Positions 25,344 to 33,140 of a DNA stretch of 64,000 nt are shown here, piece by piece. The notes beneath the pieces were generated by a model, which made no database searches, had not been told where the DNA came from, and worked only from the letters and a program-made list of their open reading frames with translations. A program made the position numbers and the translations under genes. Source of the DNA: Streptomyces naganishii JCM 4654. GTDB taxonomy: Bacteria; Actinomycetota; Actinomycetes; Streptomycetales; Streptomycetaceae. The number at the start of each line of letters is the position of its first letter. Within the stretch, counting starts at the first letter, position 1. The DNA is taken from positions 165,164 through 229,163 of the forward strand of contig NZ_BMVF01000013.1 of assembly GCF_014650575.1 (NCBI RefSeq). Reading direction: 5' to 3'.

Positions 25344-25670
25344 GTGCGTTTCCTCTTCAAGGATCTGATGATCACAGTGTCGGACGTGTCGCGTACGCGC
25401 TGCGGGGTCATCTCGTGCGCGCTGCCGACCGTCAACTGCGGAGCGGTCACCTGCGGCATCACGTCCGTCATCCACGTCGACGAGTTCGACGCCATGAAGC
25501 TCGAGCTGGACCAGGCGCTCGAGGTCGTCCGCGCCACGGCCGAGGAGGAGACGGACACGCGGCTCGGTCCCCGGACCGCCGAGGAGGCCGCCGAACTCGA
25601 GGAGAAGCTCACCGCCGCGCTGCGAGAAGTGCGGGAGGCAAGGGCTGAGCTCGAGCGTGAGCAGTCCTGA
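25344..25670 (+). CDS. Candidate RiPP precursor with duplicated Cys/Thr repeat
   Basis: 108 residues. GTG at 25344 was chosen because GAGGAGG lies 8 nt upstream. Residues 1-19 (MRFLFKDLMITVSDVSRTR) look like a short leader. Residues 20-43 hold two tandem 12-residue units, CGVISCALPTVN and CGAVTCGITSVI, with Cys at 20, 25, 32 and 37 and Ser/Thr at matching positions. Residues 45-108 are acidic and strongly helical (TAEEAAELEEKLTAALREV), a possible C-terminal follower or coiled coil. The stop overlaps the next gene, and two genes on lies a kinase-LanC enzyme, so Ser/Thr dehydration and thioether rings on the Cys are plausible. A metal-binding or structural protein is the alternative. I know of no named family that matches. 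Confidence 0.55.
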   Translation: MRFLFKDLMITVSDVSRTRCGVISCALPTVNCGAVTCGITSVIHVDEFDAMKLELDQALEVVRATAEEETDTRLGPRTAEEAAELEEKLTAALREVREARAELEREQS

Positions 25671-26880
25671 GACCCCTGCCGTGCGTCCCGGAGGGCCCGG
25701 TCCCGCCACCAGGCCGCCGGCTGATCGGTACCTCTACCGGTCCAATCCGCGCTACGTCCTGCGGGGGCTGGACACCATCGATCCCTCCGAACGCCGGGCC
25801 CTGATCGGCTCCTCGTCCGGCTCGGCGGTCGGCGGACTGCTCTTCCCGGCCGACGGCACCGTCCCGGGCACGGTCAAGGCCGTGAGTCCTTCGACGGCCC
25901 GCCTGTTCCAGCAGGCCGCGGTTCCGACCCGGCTGCCCTCACCCCGCTGGCCCGGTGTCAGCGGCGAAGACCTCGGCGACCTCGTGGGCGCGGAAGTGCT
26001 CGAAGTCCTGGTCGCGGGCCGGTTCCTGACCGGCGTCGAAGCGATCGCCGAACTGGCGCGACAGCCCGTCGAACCACCCGAAGGCCGCCTCGCCGCCCTC
26101 TCACTCGATGCGATCGCCTACGCCGAGTCGCTGCGCCTGCGCGATCAGGCCGCCATCGCGGAACGGCTGTACGCCTTCCACCGGGTGCCGATTCGCACGG
26201 CGTGGCGCACCGTCGGGTACGAGGACGCCTTCCGCGCGGGATTGCGCCACGCGCTCCCGCACGGGTTGGGTGGCGACCCGCGATGGACCGAGTACCGGCA
26301 CCACCCTTGGCGCGCCTTTCGACGGCGCCGCACACCGGCACGGGCCGGCCGCCCGACGGTGAAGCTCTACATCAGTCCCACGACGGACGACCTGGCCGGC
26401 ACCGTGGCCGCCTCGGTCGCGCTGATCGTGAGCGCGCCTGAGGTCCTCGGCTGGAAGGTGGCCGACACCGTCGACACGATGGTCCGCCCCGACAAGTTCG
26501 TCGTCTACCTCGAGTCGTGGCGGGCGCTGCGCGACCTCGCCGGCGAGCTCACCCCGGCCCTGGCCGGAGCCCAGGCGCACGGCGTCCCGTTCACCTGCGA
26601 AACCGGCCTCGACGGGCTCCTGTCATGGGGGCTCGACCCGGCCCCGTCGCCGGACGGGCCCGGCTCGCTCGTCGACAGCTGGCGGACCTGGGTCACCGCG
26701 CGACTCGCCGGCGGACTGGTGCAGGCACGTCAGGCCGGTCTGACCGGCTCGCAGGCGCACGCCGCGGCGCTGCGGCGCGCCCGGGCCGCGGGGGTCGACA
26801 CATCCACCTGGCAGCCGGTGCGGGGACGCGCCGGCGTACTCGAACGGAGCGCGCCGTGCGGGCGACCGAAGACAGGCTGA
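25657..26880 (+). CDS. Unknown protein coupled to the precursor; candidate lyase or modification factor
   Basis: 407 residues; GTG at 25657 lies 14 bp inside the preceding gene, and the 3' end overlaps the kinase-LanC gene by 25 bp, so all three are translationally coupled. No membrane segment or signal peptide. The part from about 225 to 335 has a distinctive pattern: TVKLYISPTTDDLAG, GWKVADTVDTMVRPDKFVVY and AHGVPFTCETGLDGLLSWG. The K-x-Y-x-x-P ... RPDK-x-x-x-Y arrangement loosely recalls HopA1-like lyases of class V lanthipeptide and thioamitide pathways, but this comes from memory of motifs and is not secure. The separate kinase-cyclase lacks a phosphate-eliminating lyase, so this protein is the obvious candidate to supply it. 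The C-terminal end is basic. Confidence 0.5.
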   Translation: MSSPETPAVRPGGPGPATRPPADRYLYRSNPRYVLRGLDTIDPSERRALIGSSSGSAVGGLLFPADGTVPGTVKAVSPSTARLFQQAAVPTRLPSPRWPGVSGEDLGDLVGAEVLEVLVAGRFLTGVEAIAELARQPVEPPEGRLAALSLDAIAYAESLRLRDQAAIAERLYAFHRVPIRTAWRTVGYEDAFRAGLRHALPHGLGGDPRWTEYRHHPWRAFRRRRTPARAGRPTVKLYISPTTDDLAGTVAASVALIVSAPEVLGWKVADTVDTMVRPDKFVVYLESWRALRDLAGELTPALAGAQAHGVPFTCETGLDGLLSWGLDPAPSPDGPGSLVDSWRTWVTARLAGGLVQARQAGLTGSQAHAAALRRARAAGVDTSTWQPVRGRAGVLERSAPCGRPKTG

Positions 26881-29234
26881 TCCTGCCGTCCGACGTCGAG
26901 TTGACGCCTGTCAGCGCTCTCGACCCCGCCGGTCTCGCCGGTCTGCGGTTCGGCGCGGACGACTGGATCGTGACGCGGGTCGCCTCACGCGCGCGGTCGA
27001 TGATCGTGTCGGCGCAGCTGGCGGAGCTGTTCCAGAGCTTCCGTACGCCACGCACCATCCTCGACGCCGTCACGCGCTACGCCGGGGCGCACGCGCTCGA
27101 CCCGCGAGCGGTCCTCGACGAGTGCTGGCCGGTCATGACCCGCTTCCTGCAAGCCAATTGGCTCGCCCCCGAACACTCCTACTTGAGCCGTGAGCTCACA
27201 CCCTGGTACGAGCCCGGCCACTCGCTTGGGGTGTACTCGGTCGAGGCCTGCGTGCACATCACCGACGACACTCAGGTGTACCGCGCGCGTCTGCCCACGG
27301 GCGGGCTCTGCGCCGTCAAGGTGGTCGACGCGGCCGGCCGCCGCAGCGTGGCCGCGTTGCTCCGGGAAGGGAGCATCCTCGAACGCCTGAATGGATCCCC
27401 GAGCCCGCGCTTCCTCGGGCTCGGCGGCGACGAGCAGCGCCGGTTCCTCGCCATGGAATGGTGCGAGGGCGCCGACGTCACGCGAGCGGTCGCCCGCGTC
27501 GGCGGGGCCGGCGATTCACGCGCCGCGACACGGGACCTGCTCGTCGCCATCGCGTCCGCGTACGCGACGCTGCACGACCGGCAGGTGGTCCACGGTGACG
27601 TGCATCCCGGCAACCTGCTGGTGGACTCCGAGGGCCGGGTCAGAGTCCTGGACTTCGGGCTCGCCCGCCTGCTCGACGACCCGGCGGCCGGGACGCGTCG
27701 CGGCGGGGCGCCCGAGTACTTCGACCCCGGCTACGCCGAAGCGGCACTCGCGGGCACGCCACCGCCTCCCGCCACCACCGAGTCGGAGCAGTACGCCCTG
27801 AGCGCGCTCTGTTACCGAGTGGCGACCGGTCGCGACTACCTCCGCTTCCCGCCGGAGGCGGAGCGGTTCTACGAGCGGATCGCGCGGAGCCGGCCCCTGT
27901 CGTTCGCCGACAACGGCGTCGAGCCGTGGCCCGAGCTGGAGAGCGTGCTGCGCCGGTCGCTCTCGAAGCCGGCGAGCGCCCGGTTCGGTTCGGTGGCCGC
28001 CATGGCGACGGCGCTGTCGCGGGTGCGGGTCGACGACCGGCCCGCGGCGCCTCCCGTGGTCATGGGCACCACGCCCGCGGACGCTCTGGTCGACCGCGTC
28101 AGCGAGATGGTCGACCCGGACAACGACCTGTTCGAGGACGGACCGGGCGCCGGCCCGCGGGCGACCTTCATGCACGGTGCCGCGGGGATCGCCTACTTCC
28201 TGCTGCGCAAGGCCCTGCTCAGAGGCGAACCCGGGGCACTTGCCGCAGCGGACCAATGGGCGGAGCGCGCCGCGGTGTTGGCACGGGAGCCGCGGGGCGT
28301 CTACGACGAGAGCGTGGGCGTCGAACCGGGCGTCGTCGGCGCCGTGTCGCCGTACCACACAGGGTCCGGAGTCGAGCTGGTGCGTGGTCTGGTCGCCCAC
28401 GCGAGGGGCGACACCCGGACGCTCCTCACGGCGGCGCGCGCCTATCTGGATGCGGTGGACCGGCCGCACCAAGGCGTGGACCCCACATCGGGAACCACGA
28501 GCACGCTCGCCGGCTGCTCGCACCTCGTGAGGAGCCTGCGGGAGGTGGGGGACCCGGACCAGGACACAAGGGCCCTGCTCGAGCGGCTGACGGGCCGCGC
28601 GAACGCGTTGGCCGATCATGTGGCCGCACAGGCCCTCGGCCACCGGTGCGACGCCCCGGACAGCCGGGCTCCGCGCCACACCGGCGCCGCCCATGGGTGG
28701 GCCGGCCTGCTGTACACCCTCATCACCTGGTGGGAACTCGCGGGCCGGGACATGGACGACCGTGTCGTCGGACGCCTCGCCGAGTTGGCCGACCGGGGCG
28801 TACGTGAAGGGCGCGGTCTGCGCTGGCCCGTTCGCGTCGACGAGACGCCCGCGTCCTTCATGAGCGGCTGGTGCCACGGGTCGCCGGGGCACGTGTCCCT
28901 GTGGAACGCGGCCCAAAGCGCCATCGGCGGCACCGCCTACCGGGACATCGCGGTCGCCGCCGCGTACGCGACCTTCCACGACCGGGAACCCGGCACGACC
29001 CTGTGCTGCGGCCAGGCAGGACATGTCTTCGCCCTGCTGAACATGTACCGCCACACACGGGAGGAGGCATGGCTCGAGCGTGCCTCCCGACGGTTGCGGA
29101 GCGCCCTGGAGGGCCACGACTCCGTGCCGGCGGGGCCGTGGAGGCACAGCCTGTACCGCGGTGACGTCGGGCTGGCCCTGGCCGCCGTCGAGTTCGAGCA
29201 TCCGGACGAGGCGAGACACCCGCTCTTCGAGTGA
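26856..29234 (+). CDS. Protein kinase / LanC-like cyclase fusion (lanthionine synthetase-like)
   Basis: 792 residues. GTG at 26856 has GGAG 7 nt upstream. Residues ~1-110 look like a PqqD/RRE-type winged helix (LAELFQSFRTPRTILDAV ... FLQANWLAPE). Residues ~125-410 are a Ser/Thr kinase: Lys155 in CAVKVVDA, HGDVHPGNLL with Asp248 and Asn253, and Asp266 in VLDFGLARLL. Residues ~435-790 are a LanC-like (alpha/alpha)6 domain beginning FMHGAAGIAYFLLRKALL. Zinc ligands are Cys673 (GWCHGSPGH) and Cys717-Cys718 (TLCCGQAGH). The usual CHG third ligand is therefore Cys, the CCG form known from ProcM-like enzymes. Class III LanKC has lyase-kinase-LanC; the lyase is missing here. Likely role: phosphorylate Ser/Thr and form thioether rings in the upstream small protein. 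Confidence 0.78.
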   Translation: MRATEDRLILPSDVELTPVSALDPAGLAGLRFGADDWIVTRVASRARSMIVSAQLAELFQSFRTPRTILDAVTRYAGAHALDPRAVLDECWPVMTRFLQANWLAPEHSYLSRELTPWYEPGHSLGVYSVEACVHITDDTQVYRARLPTGGLCAVKVVDAAGRRSVAALLREGSILERLNGSPSPRFLGLGGDEQRRFLAMEWCEGADVTRAVARVGGAGDSRAATRDLLVAIASAYATLHDRQVVHGDVHPGNLLVDSEGRVRVLDFGLARLLDDPAAGTRRGGAPEYFDPGYAEAALAGTPPPPATTESEQYALSALCYRVATGRDYLRFPPEAERFYERIARSRPLSFADNGVEPWPELESVLRRSLSKPASARFGSVAAMATALSRVRVDDRPAAPPVVMGTTPADALVDRVSEMVDPDNDLFEDGPGAGPRATFMHGAAGIAYFLLRKALLRGEPGALAAADQWAERAAVLAREPRGVYDESVGVEPGVVGAVSPYHTGSGVELVRGLVAHARGDTRTLLTAARAYLDAVDRPHQGVDPTSGTTSTLAGCSHLVRSLREVGDPDQDTRALLERLTGRANALADHVAAQALGHRCDAPDSRAPRHTGAAHGWAGLLYTLITWWELAGRDMDDRVVGRLAELADRGVREGRGLRWPVRVDETPASFMSGWCHGSPGHVSLWNAAQSAIGGTAYRDIAVAAAYATFHDREPGTTLCCGQAGHVFALLNMYRHTREEAWLERASRRLRSALEGHDSVPAGPWRHSLYRGDVGLALAAVEFEHPDEARHPLFE

Positions 29235-29281
29235 CGGGCGGCCCCGGCCGGAGCAGTGGGCAACCGCCCGTGGGCGGTCGC

Positions 29282-29674
29282 CTACTGCGGCTTCGTCGCG
29301 ATCTGGATCAGGTTGCCGCAGGTGTCGTCGAAGACCGCCGTGGTGACCGGGCCCATCTGCAAGGGGTCCTGGGTGAAGTGGACGCCGAGGCCGCGCAGGC
29401 GTTCGTACTCCGCCCGCACGTCGTCCACGGCGAACTGGGCGAGCGGGATGCCGTCCTCCATGAGGGCGTCACGGTAGGGCTTGACGGCCGGGTGGCCGGC
29501 GGGTTCCAGGAGGAGCTCAGGGCCGTCGGGGTCCTCGGGTGAGACGACGGTCAGCCAGCGGGCCCCCTCCCCCACCGGGACGTCGTGCTTCTTCACGAAG
29601 CCGAGGACTTCGGTGTAGAAGTGCTCGGCCTTGGCCTGGTCGTCGACGAAGACGCTGGTCAGGTGGATCCTCAT
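29282..29674 (-). CDS. VOC-family (glyoxalase/bleomycin-resistance fold) protein
   Basis: 130 residues, starting MRIHLTSVFVDDQAKAEHFY and ending VFDDTCGNLIQIATKP. Two beta-alpha-beta-beta-beta halves with candidate metal ligands His3/His4-type at the start of strand one and Glu/Asn near the end. The group with this start is usually paired with an ArsR regulator, as here: its ATG overlaps the regulator's TGA by ATGA. Substrate unknown; dioxygenase, isomerase or ligand-sequestering roles are all possible. Confidence 0.82.
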   Translation of the reverse strand: MRIHLTSVFVDDQAKAEHFYTEVLGFVKKHDVPVGEGARWLTVVSPEDPDGPELLLEPAGHPAVKPYRDALMEDGIPLAQFAVDDVRAEYERLRGLGVHFTQDPLQMGPVTTAVFDDTCGNLIQIATKPQ

Positions 29675-29973
29675 GAGGTGCTCTTCTCCGGTTTGGGTGT
29701 GTCGGGCACGGGCCATCGCTCGGTGATCTGCCGGAGCGGGGCCGTGTTCAGGTCGTGGAACTTGTAGCGGCCCTCCCGCCTGGTCTCGACGAGCCCCGCG
29801 GCCTCCAGGACGGCGAGGTGCTGGGAGACGCCCTGGCGCGAGATGCCGAGCCGGTGCCTCATGCTCAGCCGGGAGCAGATCTCGAACAGTGTCTGCCCGG
29901 ACTTCTCCGTGAGCTCGTCGAGGATGGTGCGGCGGGTGGGATCGGCCAGGGCTTTGAAGAGTTCGTCGGCCAC
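29671..29973 (-). CDS. ArsR-family transcriptional regulator
   Basis: 100 residues: starts MADELFKALADPTRRTILDE, with a winged helix in which the recognition helix is ISRQGVSQHLAVLEAAGLV and the wing RREGRYKFHDLN. No CxC metal site is visible, so it is probably not a metal sensor but of the sub-group that regulates an adjacent VOC gene. GTG at 29973 was chosen from the conserved start; no ribosome binding site precedes it, consistent with a leaderless message. It likely represses its own two-gene operon. Confidence 0.88.
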   Translation of the reverse strand: MADELFKALADPTRRTILDELTEKSGQTLFEICSRLSMRHRLGISRQGVSQHLAVLEAAGLVETRREGRYKFHDLNTAPLRQITERWPVPDTPKPEKSTS

Positions 29974-30128
29974 ACCGCCAGCATAGGCAACTCCCCACTT
30001 GCCTGTCCACGCGGTCACCCGTACCCGCCCGCGCTACGTCATTGGGTGGCTCTTCGCGTCCGCCAGGTGTCGCCGGTGAGGGGCGCGGCTAGTACGGAGC
30101 CATGAGCGAAACGCCGCGGCTCGGCTCA

Positions 30129-30162
30129 CCGGTCCCCTCCCGCCCTCGCGGCGGGGGACCGG
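30129..30162. terminator. Hairpin terminator
   Basis: CCGGTCCCC (30129-30137) pairs with GGGGACCGG (30154-30162), with a further CCGCC/GGCGG pairing inside. It lies 16 bp past the stop of the small membrane protein gene on the minus strand and upstream of the ArsR gene. Strong GC hairpin without U tract. Confidence 0.7.
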
Positions 30163-30177
30163 AGCACCGCTGCCGTG

Positions 30178-30336
30178 CTACGGCCGGGGCGAACCGTACA
30201 GATCCGCGAGGCGTACGAGGAAGCCGATGACGGCGACGAAGACGATGACCGCTCCCACGGCGTACATGTCCTCGTCGACGAGTCCGAGCGCGCCGAGCCC
30301 GAGACCCAGCAGGAAGACCGCCGCGGCGTTCAGCAT
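30178..30336 (-). CDS. 52-residue two-helix membrane protein divergent from cydAB
   Basis: Starts MLNAAAVFLLGLGLGALGLV, then DEDMYAVGAVIVFVAVIGFLVRLADLYGSPRP. Two hydrophobic helices (residues ~4-20 and ~26-42) are joined by an acidic DED turn, ending in a charged tail, so a helical hairpin is likely. ATG at 30336 follows GTGAGG, and a strong hairpin lies after the stop. It is divergent from cydA with an 87-bp gap. Small subunits such as CydX stabilise E. coli cytochrome bd, but this protein has two helices and opposite orientation, so the link is by position only. Confidence 0.6.
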   Translation of the reverse strand: MLNAAAVFLLGLGLGALGLVDEDMYAVGAVIVFVAVIGFLVRLADLYGSPRP

Positions 30337-30423
30337 GACCTCACCTCACCGGCTCGTGGGTTGCGGCGGGGGCGCCCCGCCCGGCTCCCGTCGCGCTCTC
30401 CAGCCGCTCGCGGGGGGCCGCGG

Positions 30424-31851
30424 ATGATCGTGCACCAACTGTATGCGGCCGGCGCCGTGCCCGCGCGCACCCAGATGGGCGCCTCCCTCGGCTTCCACAT
30501 CATCTACGCCTGTTTCGGCATCGCGTTCCCGACCGCGGTGCTCTACGCGCACTGGCGTGGCCTGCGGCGTGCCGACGCGGCGGCCCTGCTGCTGGCGCGG
30601 CGCTGGTCCAAGGTGATGGCGGTGATCTTCGCCGTGGGCGCGGTCTCGGGCACCGTGCTCTCCTACGAGCTGGGCCTGCTGTGGCCGGGGCTCATGGGCC
30701 GTTTCGGCGCGGCGTACGGCGTTCCGTTCAGCGTCGAGGGGATCTGGTTCTTCGTCGAGGCCATCTTCACCTCGATCTACCTCTACGGGTGGCGCCGCAT
30801 GTCACCGTGGTGGCACTGGTGGGCCGGCACGCCGATGGTGCTCTCCGGGGTGCTGGGCGCGTGGTCGGTGGTGGCCGCGAACTCCTGGATGAACCAGCCG
30901 TCCGGGTTCACCCTGCGCGACGGCCGGGTGGCCTCCGTGGACCCCTGGGCGGTGATCTTCAACAGGGCCAGCGCCTACGAGGTGCCGCACATGGTCCTGG
31001 CCGCGTACATGGTCACCGGGTTCACCGTGGCCGGTGTGTACGCGGTGGGGCTGCTGCGCGGCCGCTGGGACCGCTACCACCGGCTGGGCTTTCTGATCCC
31101 GTTCGTCATGGGCGCCGTGTGCGCGCCCGCGCAGGTCGTGGTCGGGGACGTGGCCGCGCGCGCGATCGCCGAGCAGCAGCCCGTGAAGTTCGCCGCGATG
31201 GAACTCGTCCCGCAGACCGGCACCCATGTCACCGAGTGGCTGGGCGGGATCTGGGTCAACGGCGAGGTGGCCTTCGGGATCGGGGTGCCCTACCTGGATT
31301 CCATCCTGGTCGGGTTCTCACCGGACACCGAGGTCGTCGGCTGGAACAGCGTGCCGCCCGACCTGCGGCCACCGCTGCCCAGCATGCTCCACGTCGCCTT
31401 CGACGTCATGGTCGCCGTCGGCATGGCCCTGCTCGCCCTCGGGGCCTGGCTGGGCTGGCACTGGCGCTTCCGCCGGGCGCTCCCCCGCACCCGCTGGTTC
31501 CTCGTGCCCGCCGCCGTGGCGGGGATCGCGGCGGTGCTGGCCATGGAGTGCGGCTGGATCGTCACCGAGGTCGGCCGGCAGCCGTGGACCGTCTACGGCG
31601 TCCTGCTCACCCGTGACGCGGTGACGCCGGCCGCCGGAGTGCCGGTCACGCTGGCGGTGGTGCTCGTCGTCTACTTCGTGCTGACCGGAGTCACGATCGG
31701 CCTGCCGTGGCTGATGAGCCTGCGCTGGCGCAAGGAGAGACCCGGCGGGCCGGGCGAGTCCCGTGGGCCCGGCGGGCCCGGTGGGCCGGACGGCCGGCAG
31801 CGGCCGGCCCCCGGCGGGCACGAGCCGTCCGCGCCGGAGGCCCCGTGGTGA
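30424..31851 (+). CDS. cydA: Cytochrome bd oxidase subunit I
   Basis: 475 residues with nine or so membrane segments. Heme-ligand regions are visible: His25 in SLGFHIIYACFG, His in ASAYEVPHMVLAAY, and the conserved WIVTEVGRQPW segment. GLLWPGLMGRFGAAYGVPFSVEGIWFFVEAIF is represented by its GR-G and E residues. The loop between PVKFAAMELV and the next helix is short, so this is the short Q-loop, cyanide-insensitive (CIO-like) type. It oxidises quinol and reduces oxygen to water, helping survival at low oxygen or under redox stress. The C-terminus has a Pro/Gly-rich tail. TGA overlaps the cydB GTG by 4 bp. Confidence 0.92.
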   Translation: MIVHQLYAAGAVPARTQMGASLGFHIIYACFGIAFPTAVLYAHWRGLRRADAAALLLARRWSKVMAVIFAVGAVSGTVLSYELGLLWPGLMGRFGAAYGVPFSVEGIWFFVEAIFTSIYLYGWRRMSPWWHWWAGTPMVLSGVLGAWSVVAANSWMNQPSGFTLRDGRVASVDPWAVIFNRASAYEVPHMVLAAYMVTGFTVAGVYAVGLLRGRWDRYHRLGFLIPFVMGAVCAPAQVVVGDVAARAIAEQQPVKFAAMELVPQTGTHVTEWLGGIWVNGEVAFGIGVPYLDSILVGFSPDTEVVGWNSVPPDLRPPLPSMLHVAFDVMVAVGMALLALGAWLGWHWRFRRALPRTRWFLVPAAVAGIAAVLAMECGWIVTEVGRQPWTVYGVLLTRDAVTPAAGVPVTLAVVLVVYFVLTGVTIGLPWLMSLRWRKERPGGPGESRGPGGPGGPDGRQRPAPGGHEPSAPEAPW

Positions 31852-33095
31852 GCCCTTCCCCCGAGGCGGTCGCCACGGCCGTCGTGCTGTTCGCCGCCAT
31901 GGCCGCCTACGCCGTCTTCGCCGGCGCGGACTTCGGCGGAGGCATCTGGGACCTGCTGGCCGGAGGCGCCGAACGCGGCGCGGAGCCCCGGGCCGCCGTC
32001 GACGCCTCCGTGACCCCGGTGTGGGAGGGCAACCAGGTCTGGATCGTCTACGGGTTCGTCATCGTCTGGACCGGCTTTCCCGCCGCCTTCGCCGCCGTCA
32101 TGACGGCCCTGTTCGCGCCGCTGTGCCTGTCGCTGCTCGGACTGTTCTTCCGCGGTATCGGCTTCTCCTTCCGGCACGAGGCCGAACGCCCGGCGATGAA
32201 GCGGCTGTCCGGCGCCCTGTTCGCGGCCTCGTCGCTCGTCACACCGTTCTTCCTGGGCACCGTCATCGGCGCCGTGGCCGACGGGGGCGTGCCCGTGCGG
32301 CCCACCGGCAACGTCCTGGCCGCCTGGACCTCCCCGGTCGCCCTCGTCACCGGGTTCCTGTTCGTCGCCGCCTGCGCCTACATCGGCGCGGTCTATCTCG
32401 TCGGCGACTGCGACCGTCGCGGCGAGCCGGACATGGTCCGCTACTTCTCCCGCCGCGCGGTCGTCTCGGGCCTCGTCACCGGGGTGATCGCGGCGGTCAA
32501 CCTCGCCCTGATGCGCACCAGCACCCCGTACGTCTTCCACCGGCTCTTCGGGCCGGCGCTGCCGCTGGTCGTGCTGTCCGTGGCCGCGGGCGCCGCCGCG
32601 CTCGTGCTGGTCCTCGCGCGCAGGACCGTTCTGCTGCGGGTCACGGCCGCGCTCGCGGTCGTGAGCGTCATCGGCGCCTGGGGCTGGGCCCAGTACCCCT
32701 GGCTGCTCCCGGGCGTCCTCGACCTGCGGACCGGCAGCGCGCCCCGGGCCGCCCTGCTGGCCGAACTGGTGGTCGCCGCCCTGGCCGTACTGCTGGTGGT
32801 GCCGTCCTTCTCCTACCTCTACTGGCTGCAACAGCACAGCAGGCTCCAGGAGAGCCCGCCCTCCGAGGGGCTGCGGCAGGCCGTCGAGGCCCAGCAGCGC
32901 GCCGAGACGCCCGCGCCCGCGGCGCCGCGGCCGGCCGGCCGCGGCGAACGGTTCGCGGCCGGCGCCGTCCTCGCCGCGGCCGCCGTCCGGCTCGCGGTGG
33001 AGACTCTCACCCGGCGCCGGGCACGCGCCGGCGGACCGCGGGCCCGCCGCACGTCCGCGCCGCCCCGCACCCGGCCGCCGGGCAACGGGGAGTGA
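31848..33095 (+). CDS. cydB: Cytochrome bd oxidase subunit II
   Basis: 415 residues, eight membrane segments. Key blocks: GADFGGGIWDLLAGG near the start and PVWEGNQVWIVYGFVIVWTGFPAAF, typical of CydB. GTG at 31848 is coupled to cydA. The last ~80 residues are a hydrophilic, Arg/Pro-rich tail (RRRARAGGPRARRTSAPPRT) beyond the normal length of the family. No cydDC exporter follows, so the heme-assembly transporter must be elsewhere. Confidence 0.92.
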   Translation: MSPSPEAVATAVVLFAAMAAYAVFAGADFGGGIWDLLAGGAERGAEPRAAVDASVTPVWEGNQVWIVYGFVIVWTGFPAAFAAVMTALFAPLCLSLLGLFFRGIGFSFRHEAERPAMKRLSGALFAASSLVTPFFLGTVIGAVADGGVPVRPTGNVLAAWTSPVALVTGFLFVAACAYIGAVYLVGDCDRRGEPDMVRYFSRRAVVSGLVTGVIAAVNLALMRTSTPYVFHRLFGPALPLVVLSVAAGAAALVLVLARRTVLLRVTAALAVVSVIGAWGWAQYPWLLPGVLDLRTGSAPRAALLAELVVAALAVLLVVPSFSYLYWLQQHSRLQESPPSEGLRQAVEAQQRAETPAPAAPRPAGRGERFAAGAVLAAAAVRLAVETLTRRRARAGGPRARRTSAPPRTRPPGNGE

Positions 33096-33140
33096 GACCG
33101 CCCCGGCGCCCCGGTATTCGATTGACGGCGCCCTGCCGCA

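Noticed and set aside
26517..26855. N-terminal extension of the kinase-LanC protein
   Set aside because: It reads the preceding gene in another frame and is Arg/Ala-rich; GTG 26856 has GGAG 7 nt upstream.
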